Assembly (NCBI GenBank): GCA_023053545.1 | Contig: JAKZAN010000274.1 | Coordinates: 1 to 64,000, forward strand | Source: Lepidurus packardi | Lineage: Eukaryota > Arthropoda > Branchiopoda > Notostraca > Triopsidae | DNA length: 64,000 bases | Direction: 5' to 3' | In this document: positions 14,240 to 29,700 of the stretch, piece by piece | Layout: each line of letters begins with the position of its first letter | Position numbering within the stretch: the first letter of the stretch is position 1 | Position numbers and translations under genes: made by a program | Notes under the pieces: model-generated | Told to the model about the DNA's origin: nothing | The model's database searches: none | The model's input: only the letters and a program-made list of their open reading frames with translations

Positions 14240-15380
14240 ATTAATTCAGTCCGTAAGGAATAAGTTCAGTACGTAAGGAATTAATTCAGTCCGTAATGGA
14301 TTAATTAGGTCCGTAAGGAATTAATTCAGTCCGTTTGAAATTAATTCAGTCCGTAGGGAATTCATTCAGTCCGTAAGGAATTAATTCAGTAAGAAAGTAA
14401 TTCAATCAATCCTAAAGAATTAATTCAGTCCGTGAGGAACTAATTCAGTCCGTAAGGAATTAATTCAGTCCGTAAGAAATTAATTCAGTCCGTAACGAAT
14501 TAATTAAGTCCGTAAGGAATTAATTCAGTCCGTAAGGAATTAATTCGGTCCGTAAGGATTTAATTCAGTCCGTAATGTAATAATTCAGTCCGTAAGGAAT
14601 TAATTCAGTCCGTAAGGAATTAATTCAGTCCGTAAGGAATTAATTCAGTCCGTAAGGAATTATTTCAGTCCGTAATTAATTCATTTATTCCTTACGGAAT
14701 TAATTAAGTCCATAATGAATTAATTCAGTCCGTAAGGAATTAATTCAGTCCGTAAGGTATTAATTAAATCCGTACGGAATTAATTCAGACCGTAAGGAAT
14801 AAATTAAGCACGTAAGGAATTAATTAAGTCCGTAAGGAATTAATTAAGTCCGTAAAGAATTAAGTCCGTCCGTAAGGAATTAATTCAGTCCGTAAGGAAT
14901 TAATCCTGTCCGTAAGGATTTAATTCAGTCCGTAATGTAATAATTCAGTCCGTAAGGAATTAATTCAGTCCGTAAGGAATTAATTCAGTCCGTAAGGAAT
15001 AAGTTCAGTACGTAAGGAATTAATTCAGTCCGTAATGGATTAATTAGGTCCGTAAGGAATTAATTCAGTCCGTTTGAAATTAATTCAGTCCGTAGGGAAT
15101 TCATTCAGTCCGTAAGGAATTAATTCAGTAAGAAAGTAATTCAATCAATCCTAAAGAATTAATTCAGTCCGTGAGGAACTAATTCAGTCCGTAAGGAATT
15201 AATTCAGTCCGTAAGAAATTAATTCAGTCCGTAACGAATTAATTAAGTCCGTAAGGAATTAATTCAGTCCGTAAGGAATTAATTCGGTCCGTAAGGATTT
15301 AATTCAGTCCGTAATGTAATAATTCAGTCCGTAAGGAATTAATTCAGTCCGTAAGGAATTAATTCAGTCCGTAAGGAATA
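13870..15380. repeat. Higher-order duplication, offset 739 bp
   Basis: Segment from about 13,870 to 14,640 is repeated at about 14,610-15,380. Markers TTATTTCAGTCCG (13,921 and 14,660) and CGTTTGAAATTAATTCAG (14,332 and 15,071) both give an offset of 739. The CGTTTGAAATT variant also occurs near 2,487, so this family of segments is dispersed in the array. Confidence 0.8.
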
Positions 15381-18300
15381 AGTTCAGTACGTAAGGAATT
15401 AATTCAGTCCGTAGGGAATTCATTCAGTCCGTAAGGAATTAATTCAGTAAGAAAGTAATTCAATCAATCCTAAAGAATTAATTCAGTCCGTGAGGAACTA
15501 ATTCAGTCCGTAAGGTATTAATTCAGTCCGTAAGGAATTAATTCAGTCCGTAAGGAATTAATTAAGTCCGTAAGGAATTAATTCAGTCCGTAAGGAATTA
15601 ATTCGTTCCGTAAGGATTTAATTCAGTCCGTAAGGTATTAATTCAGCCAGTAATGAATTAATTCAGTCCGTAAGGAATTAATTCATTCCGTAAGGAATAA
15701 GTTCAGTACGTAAGGAATTAATTAAGTCCGTAATGGATTAATTAAGTCCGTAATGAATTAATTCAGTCCGTATGAAATTAATTCAGTCCGTAAGGAATTA
15801 ATTAAGGAATTAATTCAGTCCGTAACGAATTAATTCAGTAAGAACGGAATTCAATCAATCCTAAAGAATTAATTCAGTCCTTAAGGAATTAATTCAGTCC
15901 GAAAGGAATTAATTCAGTCCGTAAGGAATTAATAAAGTCCGTAAGGAATTAATTCAGTCCGTAAGGAATTAATTCAGTCCGTAAGGAATTAATTAAATCC
16001 GTAAGGAATTAATTCAGTCCGTAAGGAATTAATTCAGTCCGTAAGGAATTAATTCAGTCCGTAAGGAATTAATTCAGTCCGTAAGGAATTAATTAAATCC
16101 GTAAGGAATTAATTCAGTCCGTAAGGAATTAATTCAGTCCGTAAGAAATAAGTTCAGTACGTAAGGAATTAATTAAGTCCGTAATGGCTTAATTAAGTCC
16201 GTAATGAATTAATTCAGTCCGTATGAAATTAATTCAGTCCGTAAGGAATTAATTCAGTCCGTAAGGAATTAATTCAGTAAGAATGGAATTCAATCAATCC
16301 TAAAGAATTAATTCAGTCCGTAAGGAATTAATTCAGTAAGAATGGAAATCAATCAATCCTAAAGAATTAATTCAGTCCGTAAGGAATTAATTCAGTAAGA
16401 ATGGAAATCAATCAATCCTAAAGAATTAATTCAGTCCGTAAGGAATTAATTCAGTCCGTAAGGAATTAATTCAGTCCGTAAGGTATTAATTCAGTCCGTA
16501 AGGAAATAATTCAATCCGTAAGGAATTAATTCAGTCCGTAAGGAATTAATTCAGTCCGTAAGGAATTAATTCAGTCCGTAAGGAATTAATTCAGTCCGTA
16601 AGGTATTAATTAAGTCCGTAAGGAATTAATTCAGTCCGTAAGGAATTAATTCGGTCCGTAAGGATTTAATTCAGTCCGTAAGGAATTAATTCAGTCCGTA
16701 AGGAATTAATTCAGTCCGTAAGGAATAAGTTCAGTACGTAAGGAATTAATTAAGTCCGTAATGGCTTAATTAAGTCCGTAATGAATTAATTCAGTCCGTA
16801 TGAAATTAATTCAGTCCGTAAGGAATTAATTAAGGAATTAATTCAGTCCGTAAGGAATTAATTCAGTAAGAACGGAATTCAATCAATCCTAAAGAATTAA
16901 TTCAGTCCGTAAGGAAATAATTCAGTCCGTAAGGAATTAATTCAGTCCGTAAGGAATTAATTCAGTCCGTAAGGAATTAATTCAGTCCGTAAGGAATTAA
17001 TTAAATCCGTAAGGAATTAATTCAGACCGTAAGGAATTAATTGAGTCCGTAAGGAATTAATTCAGTAAGAAAGGAATTCAATCAATCCTAAAGAATTAAT
17101 TCAGTCCGTAATTAATTAATTCAGTCCGTAAGGAATAAGTTCAGTACGTAAGGAATAAATTCAGTCCGTAATGGATTAATTCAGTCCGTAAGGAATTAAT
17201 TCAGTAAGAATGGAATTCAATCAATCCTAAAGAATTAATTCAGTCCGTAAGGAATTAATTCAGTAAGAATGGAAATCAATCAATCCAAAAGAATTAATTC
17301 AGTCCGTAAGGAATTAATTCAGTCCGTAAGGAATTAATTCAGTCCGTAAGGAATTAATTCAGTCCGTAAGGAATTAATTCAGTCCGTAAGGTATTAATTC
17401 AGTCCGTAAGGAAATAATTCAATCCGTAAGGAATTAATTCAGTCCGTAAGGAATTAATTCAGTCCGTAAGGAATTAATTCAGTCCGTAAGGAATTAATTC
17501 AGTCCGTAAGGTATTAATTAAGTCCGTAAGGAATTAATTCAGTCCGTAAGGAATTAATTCTGTCCGTAAGGATTTAATTCAGTCCGTAAGGAATTAAGTC
17601 AGTCCGTAAGGAATTAATTCAGTCCGTAAGGAATAAGTTCAGTACGTAAGGAATTAATTAAGTCCGTAATGGCTTAATTAAGTCCGTAATGAATTAATTC
17701 AGTCCGTATGAAATTAATTCAGTCCGTAAGGAATTAATTAAGGAATTAATTCAGTCCGTAAGGAATTAATTCAGTAAGAACGGAATTCAATCAATCCTAA
17801 AGAATTAATTCAGTCCGTAAGGAAATAATTCAGTCCTTAAGGAATTAATTCAGTCCGAAAGGAATTAATTCAGTCCGTAAGGAATTAATTCAGTCCGTAA
17901 GGAATTAATTCAGTCCGTAAGGAATTAATTCAGTCCGTAAGGAATTAATTAAATCCGTAAGGAATTAATTCAGACCGTAAGGAATTAATTGAGTCCGTAA
18001 GGAATTAATTCAGTAAGAAAGGAATTCAATCAATCCTAAAGAATTAATTCAGTCCGTAATTAATTAATTCAGTCCGTAAGGAATAAGTTCAGTACGTAAG
18101 GAATAAATTCAGTCCGTAATGGATTAATTCAGTCCGTAAGGAATTAATTCAGTAAGAATGGAATTCAATCAATCCTAAAGAATTAATTCAGTCCGTAAGG
18201 AATTAATTCAGTAAGAATGGAAATCAATCAATCCAAAAGAATTAATTCAGTCCGTAAGGAATTAATTCAGTCCGTAAGGTATTAATTCAGTCCGTAAGGA

Positions 18301-21300
18301 AATAATTCAATCCGTAAGGAATTAATTCAGTCCGTAAGGAATTAATTCAGTCCGTAAGGAATTAATTCAGTCCGTAAGGAATTAATTCAGTCCGTAAGGT
18401 ATTAATTAAGTCCGTAAGGAATTAATTCAGTCCGTAAGGAATTAATTCGGTCCGTAAGGATTTAATTCAGTCCGTAAGGAATTAATTCAGTCCGTAAGGA
18501 ATTAATTCAGTCCGTAAGGAATAAGTTCAGTCCGTAAAGAATTAATTCAGTCCGTAAGAAATAAGTTCAGTACGTAAGGAATAAATTCAGTCCGTAATGG
18601 ATTAATTAAGTCCGTAATGAATTAATTCAGTCCGTATGAAATTAATTCAGTCCGTAAGGAATTAATTCAGTCCGTAAGGAATTAATTCAGTAAGAATGGA
18701 ATTCAATCAATCCTAAAGAATTAATTCAGTCCGTAAGGAATTAATTCAGTAAGAATGGAAATCAATCAATCCTAAAGAATTAATTCAGTCCGTAAGGAAT
18801 TAATTCAGTAAGAATGGAAATCAATCAATCCTAAAGAATTAATTCAGTCCGTAAGGAATTAATTCAGTAAGAAAGGAATTCAATCAATCCTAAAGAATTA
18901 ATTCAGTCCGTAAAGAAATAATTCAGTCCGTAAGGAATTAATTCAGTCCGTAAGGAATTAATTCAGTCCGTAAGGAATTAATTAAGTCCGTAAGGAATTA
19001 ATTCAGTCCGTAAGGAATTAATCCTGTCCGTAAGGATTTAATTCAGTCCGTAATGTAATAATTCAGTCCGTAAGGAATTAATTCAGTCCGTAAGGAATTA
19101 ATTAAGGAATTAATTCAGTCCGTAAGGAATTAATTCAGTAAGAACGGAATTCAATCAATCCTAAAGAATTAATTCAGTCCGTAAGGAATTAATTCAGTAA
19201 GAACGGAATTCAATCAATCCTAAAGAATTAATTCAGTCCGTAAGGAAATAATTCACTCTGTGCGGAATTAATTAAATCCGTAAGGAATTAATTCAGTCCG
19301 TAAGGAATTAATTCAGTCCGTAAGGAATTAATTCATTCCGTAAGGAATTATTTCAGTCCGTAATTAATTCATTTATTCCTTACGGAATTAATTAAGTCCA
19401 TAATGAATTAATTCAGTCCGTAAGGAATTAATTCAGTCTGTAAGGTATTAATTAAATCCGTACGGAATTAATTCAGACCGTAAAGAATTAATTAAGCACG
19501 TAAGGAATTAATTAAGTCCGTAAGGAATTAATTAAATCCGTAAAGAATTAAGTCCGTCCGTAAGGAATTAATTAGGTCCGTAAGGAATTAATTCAGTCCG
19601 TAAGGATTTAAATCAGTCCGTAAGGTATTAATTCAGTCCGTAAGGAATTAATTCAGTCCGTAAGTAATTAATTCAGTCCGTAAGGAATAAGTTCAGTACG
19701 TAAGGAATAAATTCAGTCCGTAATGGATTAATTAAGTCCGTAATGAATTAATTCAGTCCGTATGAAATTAATTCAGTCCGTAAGGAATTAATTCAGTCCG
19801 TAAGGAATTAATTCAGTAAGAATGGAATTCAATCAATCCTAAAGAATTAATTCAGTCCGTAAGGAATTAATTCAGTAAGAATGGAAATCAATCAATCCTA
19901 AAGAATTAATTCAGTCCGTAAGGAATTAATTCAGTCCGTAAGGAATTAATTCAGTAAGAAAGTAATTCAATCAATCCTAAAGAATTAATTCAGTCCGTGA
20001 GGAACTAATTCAGTCCGTAAGGAATTAATTCAGTCCGTAAGAAATTAATTCAGTCCGTAACGAATTAATTAAGTCCGTAAGGAATTAATTCAGTCCGTAA
20101 GGAATTAATTCAGTCCGTAAGGTATTAATTCAGTCCGTAAGGAAATAATTCAATCCGTAAGTAATTAATTCAGTCCGTAAGGAATTAATTCAGTCCGTAA
20201 GGAATTAATTCAGTCCGTAAGGAATTAATTCAGTCCGTAAGGTATTAATTAAGTCCGTAAGGAATTAATTCAGTCCGTAAGGAATTAATTCGGTCCGTAA
20301 GGATTTAATTCAGTCCGTAAGGAATTAATTCAGTCCGTAAGGAATTAATTCAGTCCGTAAGGAATAAGTTCAGTACGTAAGGAATTAATTAAGTCCGTAA
20401 TGGCTTAATTAAGTCCGTAACGAATTAATTCAGTCCGTATGAAATTAATTCAGTCCGTAAGGAATTAATTAAGGAATTAATTCAGTCCGTAAGGAATTAA
20501 TTCAGTAAGAACGGAATTCAATCAATCCTAAAGAATTAATTCAGTCCGTAAGGAAATAATTCAGTCCTTAAGGAATTAATTCAGTCCGAAAGGAATTAAT
20601 TCAGTCCATAAGGAATTAATTCAGTCCGTAAGGAATTAATTCAGACCGTAAGGAATTAATTGAGTCCGTAAGGAATTAATTCAGTAAGAAAGGAATTCAA
20701 TCAATCCTAAAGAATTAATTCAGTCCGTAATTAATTAATTCAGTCCGTAAGGAATAAGTTCAGTACGTAAGGAATAAATTCAGTCCGTAATGGATTAATT
20801 AAGTCCGTAATGAATTAATTCAGTCCGTATGAAATTAATTCAGTCCGTAAGAAATTAATTCAGTCCGTAAGGAATTAATTCAGTAAGAATGTAATTCAAT
20901 CAATCCTAAAGAATTAATTCAGTCCGTAAGGAATTAATTCAGTAAGAATGGAAATCAATCAATCCTAAAGAATTAATTCAGTCCGTAAGGAAATAATTCA
21001 GTCCGTAAGGAATTAATTAAGTCCGTAATGAATTAATTCAGTCCGTATGAAATTAATTCAGTCCGTAAGGAATTAATTAAGGAATTAATTCAGTCCGTAA
21101 CGAATTAATTCAGTAAGAACGGAATTCAATCAATCCTAAAGAATTAATTCAGTCCTTAAGGAATTAATTCAGTCCGAAAGGAATTAATTCAGTCCGTAAG
21201 GAATTAATAAAGTCCGTAAGGAATTAATTCAGTCCGTAAGGAATTAATTCAGTCCGTAAGGAATTAATTAAATCCGTAAGGAATTAATTCAGTCCGTAAG

Positions 21301-24300
21301 GAATTAATTCAGTCCGTAAGGAATTAATTCAGTCCGTAAGGAATTAATTCAGTCCGTAAGGAATTAATTAAATCCGTAAGGAATTAATTCAGTCCGTAAG
21401 GAATTAATTCAGTCCGTAAGAAATAAGTTCAGTACGTAAGGAATTAATTAAGTCCGTAATGGCTTAATTAAGTCCATAATGAATTAATTCAGTCCGTATG
21501 AAATTAATTCAGTCCGTAAGGAATTAATTCAGTCCGTAAGGAATTAATTCAGTAAGAATGGAATTCAATCAATCCTAAAGAATTAATTCAGTCCGTAAGG
21601 AATTAATTCAGTAAGAATGGAAATCAATCAATCCTAAAGAATTAATTCAGTCCGTAAGGAATTAATTCAGTCCGTAAGGAATTAATTCAGTCCGTAAGGA
21701 ATTAATTCAGTCCGTAAGGTATTAATTCAGTCCGTAAGGAAATAATTCAATCCGTAAGGAATTAATTCAGTCCGTAAGGAATTAATTCAGTCCGTAAGGA
21801 ATTAATTCAGTAAGAATGGAAATCAATCAATCCTAAAGAATTAATTCAGTCCGTATGGAATTAATTCAGTCCGTAAGGAATTAATTCAGTCCGTAAGGAA
21901 TTAATTCAGTCCGTAAGGTATTAATTCAGTCCGTAAGGAAATAATTCAATCCGTAAGGAATTAATTCAGTCCGTAAGGAATTAATTCAGTCCGTAAGGAA
22001 TTAATTCAGTCCGTAAGGAATTAATTCAGTCCGTAAGGTATTAATTAAGTCCGTAAGGAATTAATTCAGTCCGTAAGGAATTAATTCGGTCCGTAAGGAT
22101 TTAATTCAGTCCGTAAGGAATTAATTCAGTCCGTAAGGAATTAATTCAGTCCGTAAGGAATAAGTTCAGTACGTAAGGAATTAATTAAGTCCGTAATGGC
22201 TTAATTAAGTCCGTAACGAATTAATTCAGTCCGTATGAATTTAATTCAGTCCGTAAGGAATTAATTAAGGAATTAATTCAGTCCGTAAGGAATTAATTCA
22301 GTAAGAACGGAATTCAATCAATCCTAAAGAACTAATTCAGTCCGTAAGGAAATAATTCAGTCCTTAAGGAATTAATTCAGTCCGAAAGGAATTAATTCAG
22401 TCCGTAAGGAATTAATTAAGTCCGTAAGGAATTAATTCAGTCCGTAAGGAATTAATTCAGTCCGTAAGGAATTAATTAAATCCGTAAGGAATTAATTCAG
22501 ACCGTAAGGAATTAATTCAGTCCGTATGAAATTAATTCAGTCCGTAAGAAATTAATTCAGTCCGTAAGGAATTAATTCAGTAAGAATGGAATTCAATCAA
22601 TCCTAAAGAATTAATTCAGTCCGTAAGGAATTAATTCAGTAAGAATGGAAATCAATCAATCCTAAAGAATTAATTCAGTCCGTAAGGAAATAATTCAGTC
22701 CGTAAGGAATTAATTAAGTCCGTAAGGAATTAATTCAGTCCGTAAGGAATTAATTCTGTCTGTAAGGATTTAATTCAGTCCGTAAGGTATTAATTCAGTC
22801 CGTAAGGAATTAATTCAGTCCGTAAGGAATAAGTTCAGTACGTAAGGAATTAATTCAGTCCGTAATGGATTAATTAAGTCCGTAAGGAATTAATTCAGTC
22901 CGTAAGGTATTAATTCAGTCCGTAAGGAATTAATTCAGTCCGTAAGGAAATAATTCAGTCCGTAAGGAATTAATTCAGTCCGTAAGGAATTAATTCAGTC
23001 CGTAAGGAATTAATTAAGTCCGTAAGGAATTAATTCAGTCCGTAAGGAATTAATCCTGTCCGTAAGGATTTAATTCAGTCCGTAATGTAATAATTCAGTC
23101 CGTAAGGAATTAATTCAGTCCGTAAGGAATTAATTCAGTAAAAACGGAATTCAATCAATCCTAAAGAATTAATTCAGTCCGTAAGGAAATAATTCACTCT
23201 GTAAGGAATTAATTAAATCCGTAAGGAATTAATTCAGTCCGTAAGGAATTAATTCAGTCCGTAAGGAATTAATTCAGTCCGTAAGGAATTAATTCAGTCC
23301 GTAAGGAATTATTTCAGTCCGTAATTAATTCATTTATTCCTTACGGAATTAATTAAGTCCATAATGAATTAATTCAGTCCGTAAGGAATTAATTCAGTCC
23401 GTAAGGTATTAATTAAATCCGTACGGAATTAATTCAGACCGTTAGGAATAAATTAAGCACGTAAGGAATTAATTAAGTCCGTAAGGAATTAATTAAGTCC
23501 GTAAAGAATTAAGTCCGTCCGTAAGGAATTAATTAGGTCCGTAAGGAATTAATTCAGTCCGTAATGAATTAATTCAGTCCGTAAGGAATTAATTTAGTCC
23601 GTAAGGAATTAATTAAGTCCGTAAGGAATTAATTAAGTCCGTAAGGAATTAATTAAGTCCGTAAGGAATTAATTCAGTCCGTAAGGATTTAATTCAGTCC
23701 GTAAGGTATTAATTCAGTCCGTAAGGAATTAATTCAGTCCGTAAAGAATTAATTCAGTCCGTAAGAAATTAGTTCAGTACGTAAGGAATAAATTCAGTCC
23801 GTAATGGATTAATTAAGTCCGTAATGAATTAATTCAGTCCGTATGAAATTAATTCAGTCCGTAAGAAATTAATTCAGTCCGTAAGGAATTAATTCAGTAA
23901 GAATGTAATTCAATCAATCCTAAAGAATTAATTCAGTCCGTAAGGAATTAATTCAGTAAGAATGGAAATCAATCAATCCTAAAGAATTAATTCAGTCCGT
24001 AAGGAAATAATTCAGTCCGTAAGGAATTAATTAAGTCCGTAATGAATTAATTCAGTCCGTATGAAATAAATTCAGTCCGTAAGGAATTAATTAAGGAATT
24101 AATTCAGTCCGTAACGAATTAATTCAGTAAGAACGGAATTCAATCAATCCTAAAGAATTAATTCAGTCCTTAAGGAATTAATTCAGTCCGAAAGGAATTA
24201 ATTCAGTCCGTAAGGAATTAATAAAGTCCGTAAGGAATTAATTCAGTCCGTAAGGAATTAATTCAGTCCGTAAGGAATTAATTAAATCCGTAAGGAATTA

Positions 24301-26734
24301 ATTCAGTCCGTAAGGAATTAATTCAGTCCGTAAGGAATTAATTCAGTCCGTAAGGAATTAATTCAGTCCGTAAGGAATTAATTAAATCCGTAAGGAATTA
24401 ATTCAGTAAGAATGGAATTCAATCAATCCTAAAGAATTAATTCAGTCCGTAAGGAATTAATTCAGTAAGAATGGAAATCAATCAATCCTAAAGAATTAAT
24501 TCAGTCCGTAAGGAATTAATTCAGTCCGTAAGGAATTAATTCAGTCCGTAAGGAATTAATTCAGTCCGTAAGGTATTAATTCAGTCCGTAAGGAAATAAT
24601 TCAATCCGTAAGGAATTAATTCAGTCCGTAAGGAATTAATTCAGTCCGTAAGGAATTAATTCAGTAAGAATGGAAATCAATCAATCCTAAAGAATTAATT
24701 CAGTCCGTATGGAATTAATTCAGTCCGTAAGGAATTAATTCAGTCCGTAAGGAATTAATTCAGTCCGTAAGGTATTAATTCAGTCCGTAAGGAAATAATT
24801 CAATCCGTAAGGAATTAATTCAGTCCGTAAGGAATTAATTCAGTCCGTAAGGAATTAATTCAGTCCGTAAGGAATTAATTCAGTCCGTAAGGTATTAATT
24901 AAGTCCGTAAGGAATTAATTCAGTCCGTAAGGAATTAATTCGGTCCGTAAGGATTTAATTCAGTCCGTAAGGAATTAATTCAGTCCGTAAGGAATTAATT
25001 CAGTCCGTAAGGAATAAGTTCAGTACGTAAGGAATTAATTAAGTCCGTAATGGCTTAATTAAGTCCGTAACGAATTAATTCAGTCCGTATGAAATTAATT
25101 CAGTCCGTAAGGAATTAATTAAGGAATTAATTCAGTCCGTAAGGAATTAATTCAGTAAGAACGGAATTCAATCAATCCTAAAGAATTAATTCAGTCCGTA
25201 AGGAAATAATTCAGTCCTTAAGGAATTAATTCAGTCCGAAAGGAATTAATTCAGTCCGTAAGGAATTAATTCAGTCCGTAAGGAATTAATTCAGTCCGTA
25301 AGGAATTAATTCAGTCCGTAAGGAATTAATTAAATCCGTAAGGAATTAATTCAGACCGTAAGGAATTAATTGAGTCCGTAAGGAATTAATTCAGTAAGAA
25401 AGGAATTCAATCAATCCTAAAGAATTAATTCAGTCCGTAATTAATTAATTCAGTCCGTAAGGAATAAGTTCAGTACGTAAGGAATAAATTCAGTCCGTAA
25501 TGGATTAATTAAGTCCGTAATGAATTAATTCAGTCCGTATGAAATTAATTCAGTCCGTAAGAAATTAATTCAGTCCGTAAGGAATTAATTCAGTAAGAAT
25601 GGAATTCAATCAATCCTAAAGAATTAATTCAGTCCGTAAGGAATTAATTCAGTAAGAATGGAAATCAATCAATCCTAAAGAATTAATTCAGTCCGTAAGG
25701 AAATAATTCAGTCCGTAAGGAATTAATTAAGTCCGTAAGGAATTAATTCAGTCCGTAAGGAATTAATTCTGTCTGTAAGGATTTAATTCAGTCCGTAAGG
25801 AATTAATTCAGTCCGTAAGGAATAAGTTCAGTACGTAAGGAATTAATTCAGTCCGTAATGGATTAATTAAGTCCGTAAGGAATTAATTCAGTCCGTAAGG
25901 TATTAATTCAGTCCGTAAGGAATTAATTCAGTCCGTAAGGAAATAATTCAGTCCGTAAGGAATTAATTCAGTCCGTAAGGAATTAATTCAGTCCGTAAGG
26001 AATTAATTCAGTCCGTAAGGAATTAATTCAGTCCGTAAGGAATTAATTCAGTCCGTAAGGAATAAGTTCAGTACGTAAGGAATTAATTCAGTCCGTAATG
26101 GATTAATTAAGTCCGTAAGGAATTAATTCAGTCCGTAAGGTATTAATTCAGTCCGTAAGGAATTAATTCAGTCCGTAAGGAAATAATTCAGTCCGTAAGG
26201 AATTAATTCAGTCCGTAAGGAATTAATTCAGTCCGTAAGGAATTAATTAAGTCCGTAAGGAATTAATTCAGTCCGTAAGGAATTAATCCTGTCCGTAAGG
26301 ATTTAATTCAGTCCGTAATGTAATAATTCAGTCCGTAAGGAATTAATTCAGTCCGTAAGGAATTAATTAAGGAATTAATTCAGTCCGTAAGGAATTAATT
26401 CAGTAAAAACGGAATTCAATCAATCCTAAAGAATTAATTCAGTCCGTAAGGAAATAATTCACTCTGTAAGGAATTAATTAAATCCGTAAGGAATTAATTC
26501 AGTCCGTAAGGAATTAATTCAGTCCGTAAGGAATTAATTCAGTCCGTAAGGAATTAATTCAGTCCGTAAGGAATTATTTCAGTCCGTAATTAATTCATTT
26601 ATTCCTTACGGAATTAATTAAGTCCATAATGAATTAATTCAGTCCGTAAGGAATTAATTCAGTCCGTAAGGTATTAATTAAATCCGTACGGAATTAATTC
26701 AGACCGTTAGGAATAAATTAAGCACGTAAGGAAT

Positions 26735-29700
26735 TAATTAAGTCCGTAAGGAATTAATTAAGTCCGTAAAGAATTAAGTCCGTCCGTAAGGAATTAATTA
26801 GGTCCGTAAGGAATTAATTCAGTCCGTAATGAATTAATTCAGTCCGTAAGGAATTAATTTAGTCCGTAAGGAATTAATTAAGTCCGTAAGGAATTAATTA
26901 AGTCCGTAAGGAATTAATTAAGTCCGTAAGGAATTAATTCAGTCCGTAAGGATTTAATTCAGTCCGTAAGGTATTAATTCAGTCCGTAAGGAATTAATTC
27001 AGTCCGTAAAGAATTAATTCAGTCCGTAAGAAATTAGTTCAGTACGTAAGGAATAAAATCAGTCCGTAATGGATTAATTAAGTCCGTAATGAATTAATTC
27101 AATCCGTATGAAATTAATTCAGTCCGTAAGGAATTAATTCAGTCCGTAAGGAATTAATTCAGTAAGAATGGAATTCAATCAATCCTAAAGAATTAATTCA
27201 GTCCGTAAGGAATTAATTCAGTAAGAATGGAAATCAATCAATCCTAAAGAATTAATTCAGTCCGTAAGGAATTAATTCAGTAAGAAAGGAATTCAATCAA
27301 TCCTAAAGAATTAATTCAGTCCGTAAGGAAATAATTCAGTCCGTAAGGAATTAATTCAGTCCGTAAGGAATTAATTCAGTCCGTAAGGATTTAATTCAGT
27401 CCGTAAGTAATTAATTCAGTCCGTAAGGAATAAGTTCAGTACGTAAGGAATAAATTCAGTCCGTAATGGATTAATTAAGTCCGTAATGAATTAATTCAGT
27501 CCGTATGAAATTAATTCAGTCCGTAAGGAATTAATTCAGTCCGTAAGGAATTAATTCAGTAAGAATGGAATTCAATCAATCCTAAAGAATTAATTCAGTC
27601 CGTAAGGAATTAATTCAGTAAGAATGGAAATCAATCAGTAAGGATTTAATTCAGTCCGTAATGTAATAATTCAGTCCGTAAGGAATTAATTCAGTCCGTA
27701 AGGAATTAATTAAGGAATTAATTCAGTCCGTAAGGAATTAATTCAGTAAAAACGGAATTCAATCAATCCTAAAGAATTAATTCAGTCCGTAAGGAAATAA
27801 TTCACTCTGTAAGGAATTAATTAAATCCGTAAGGAATTAATTCAGTCCGTAAGGAATTAATTCAGTCCGTAAGGAATTAATTCAGTCCGTAAGGAATTAA
27901 TTCAGTCCGTAAGGAATTAATTCAGTCCGTAAGGAATTAATTCAGTCCGTAAGGAATTATTTCAGTCCGTAATTAATTCATTTATTCCTTACGGAATTAA
28001 TTAAGTCCATAATGAATTAATTCAGTCCGTAAGGAATTAATTCAGTCCGTAAGGTATTAATTAAATCCGTACGGAATTAATTCAGACCGTTAGGAATAAA
28101 TTAAGCACGTAAGGAATTAATTAAGTCCGTAAGGAATTAATTAAGTCCGTAAAGAATTAAGTCCGTCCGTAAGGAATTAATTAGGTCCGTAAGGAATTAA
28201 TTCAGTCCGTAATGAATTAATTCAGTCCGTAAGGAATTAATTTAGTCCGTAAGGAATTAATTAAGTCCGTAAGGAATTAATTAAGTCCGTAAGGAATTAA
28301 TTAAGTCCGTAAGGAATTAATTCAGTCCGTAAGGATTTAATTCAGTCCGTAAGGTATTAATTCAGTCCGTAAGGAATTAATTCAGTCCGTAAAGAATTAA
28401 TTCAGTCCGTAAGAAATTAGTTCAGTACGTAAGGAATAAAATCAGTCCGTAATGGATTAATTAAGTCCGTAATGAATTAATTCAGTCCGTATGAAATTAA
28501 TTCAGTCCGTAAGGAATTAATTCAGTCCGTAAGGAATTAATTCAGTAAGAATGGAATTCAATCAATCCTAAAGAATTAATTCAGTCCGTAAGGAATTAAT
28601 TCAGTAAGAATGGAAATCAATCAATCCTAAAGAATTAATTCAGTCCGTAAGGAATTAATTCAGTAAGAAAGGAATTCAATCAATCCTAAAGAATTAATTC
28701 AGTCCGTAAGGAAATAATTCAGTCCGTAAGGAATTAATTCAGTCCGTAAGGAATTAATTCAGTCCGTAAGGATTTAATTCAGTCCGTAAGTAATTAATTC
28801 AGTCCGTAAGGAATAAGTTCAGTACGTAAGGAATAAATTCAGTCCGTAATGGATTAATTCAGTCCGTAAGGAATTAATTCAGTAAGAATGGAAATCAATC
28901 AGTAAGGATTTAATTCAGTCCGTAATGTAATAATTCAGTCCGTAAGGAATTAATTCAGTCCGTAAGGAATTAATTAAGGAATTAATTCAGTCCGTAAGGA
29001 ATTAATTCAGTAAAAACGGAATTCAATCAATCCTAAAGAATTAATTCAGTCCGTAAGGAAATAATTCACTCTGTAAGGAATTAACTAAATCCGTAAGGAA
29101 TTAATTCAGTCCGTAAGGAATTAATTCAGTCCGTAAGGAATTAATTCAGTCCGTAAGGAATTAATTCAGTCCGTAAGGAATTATTTCAGTCCGTAATTAA
29201 TTCATTTATTCCTTACGGAATTAATTAAGTCCATAATGAATTAATTCAGTCCGTAAGGAATTAATTCAGTCCGTAAGGTATTAATTAAATCCGTACGGAA
29301 TTAATTCAGACCGTTAGGAATAAATTAAGCACGTAAGGAATTAATTAAGTCCGTAAGGAATTAATTAAGTCCGTAAAGAATTAAGTCCGTCCGTAAGGAA
29401 TTAATTAGGTCCGTAAGGAATTAATTCAGTCCGTAATGAATTAATTCAGTCCGTAAGGAATTAATTTAGTCCGTAAGGAATTAATTAAGTCCGTAAGGAA
29501 TTAATTAAGTCCGTAAGGAATTAATTAAGTCCGTAAGGAATTAATTCAGTCCGTAAGGATTTAATTCAGTCCGTAAGGTATTAATTCAGTCCGTAAGGAA
29601 TTAATTCAGTCCGTAAAGAATTAATTCAGTCCGTAAGAAATTAGTTCAGTACGTAAGGAATAAAATCAGTCCGTAATGGATTAATTAAGTCCGTAATGAA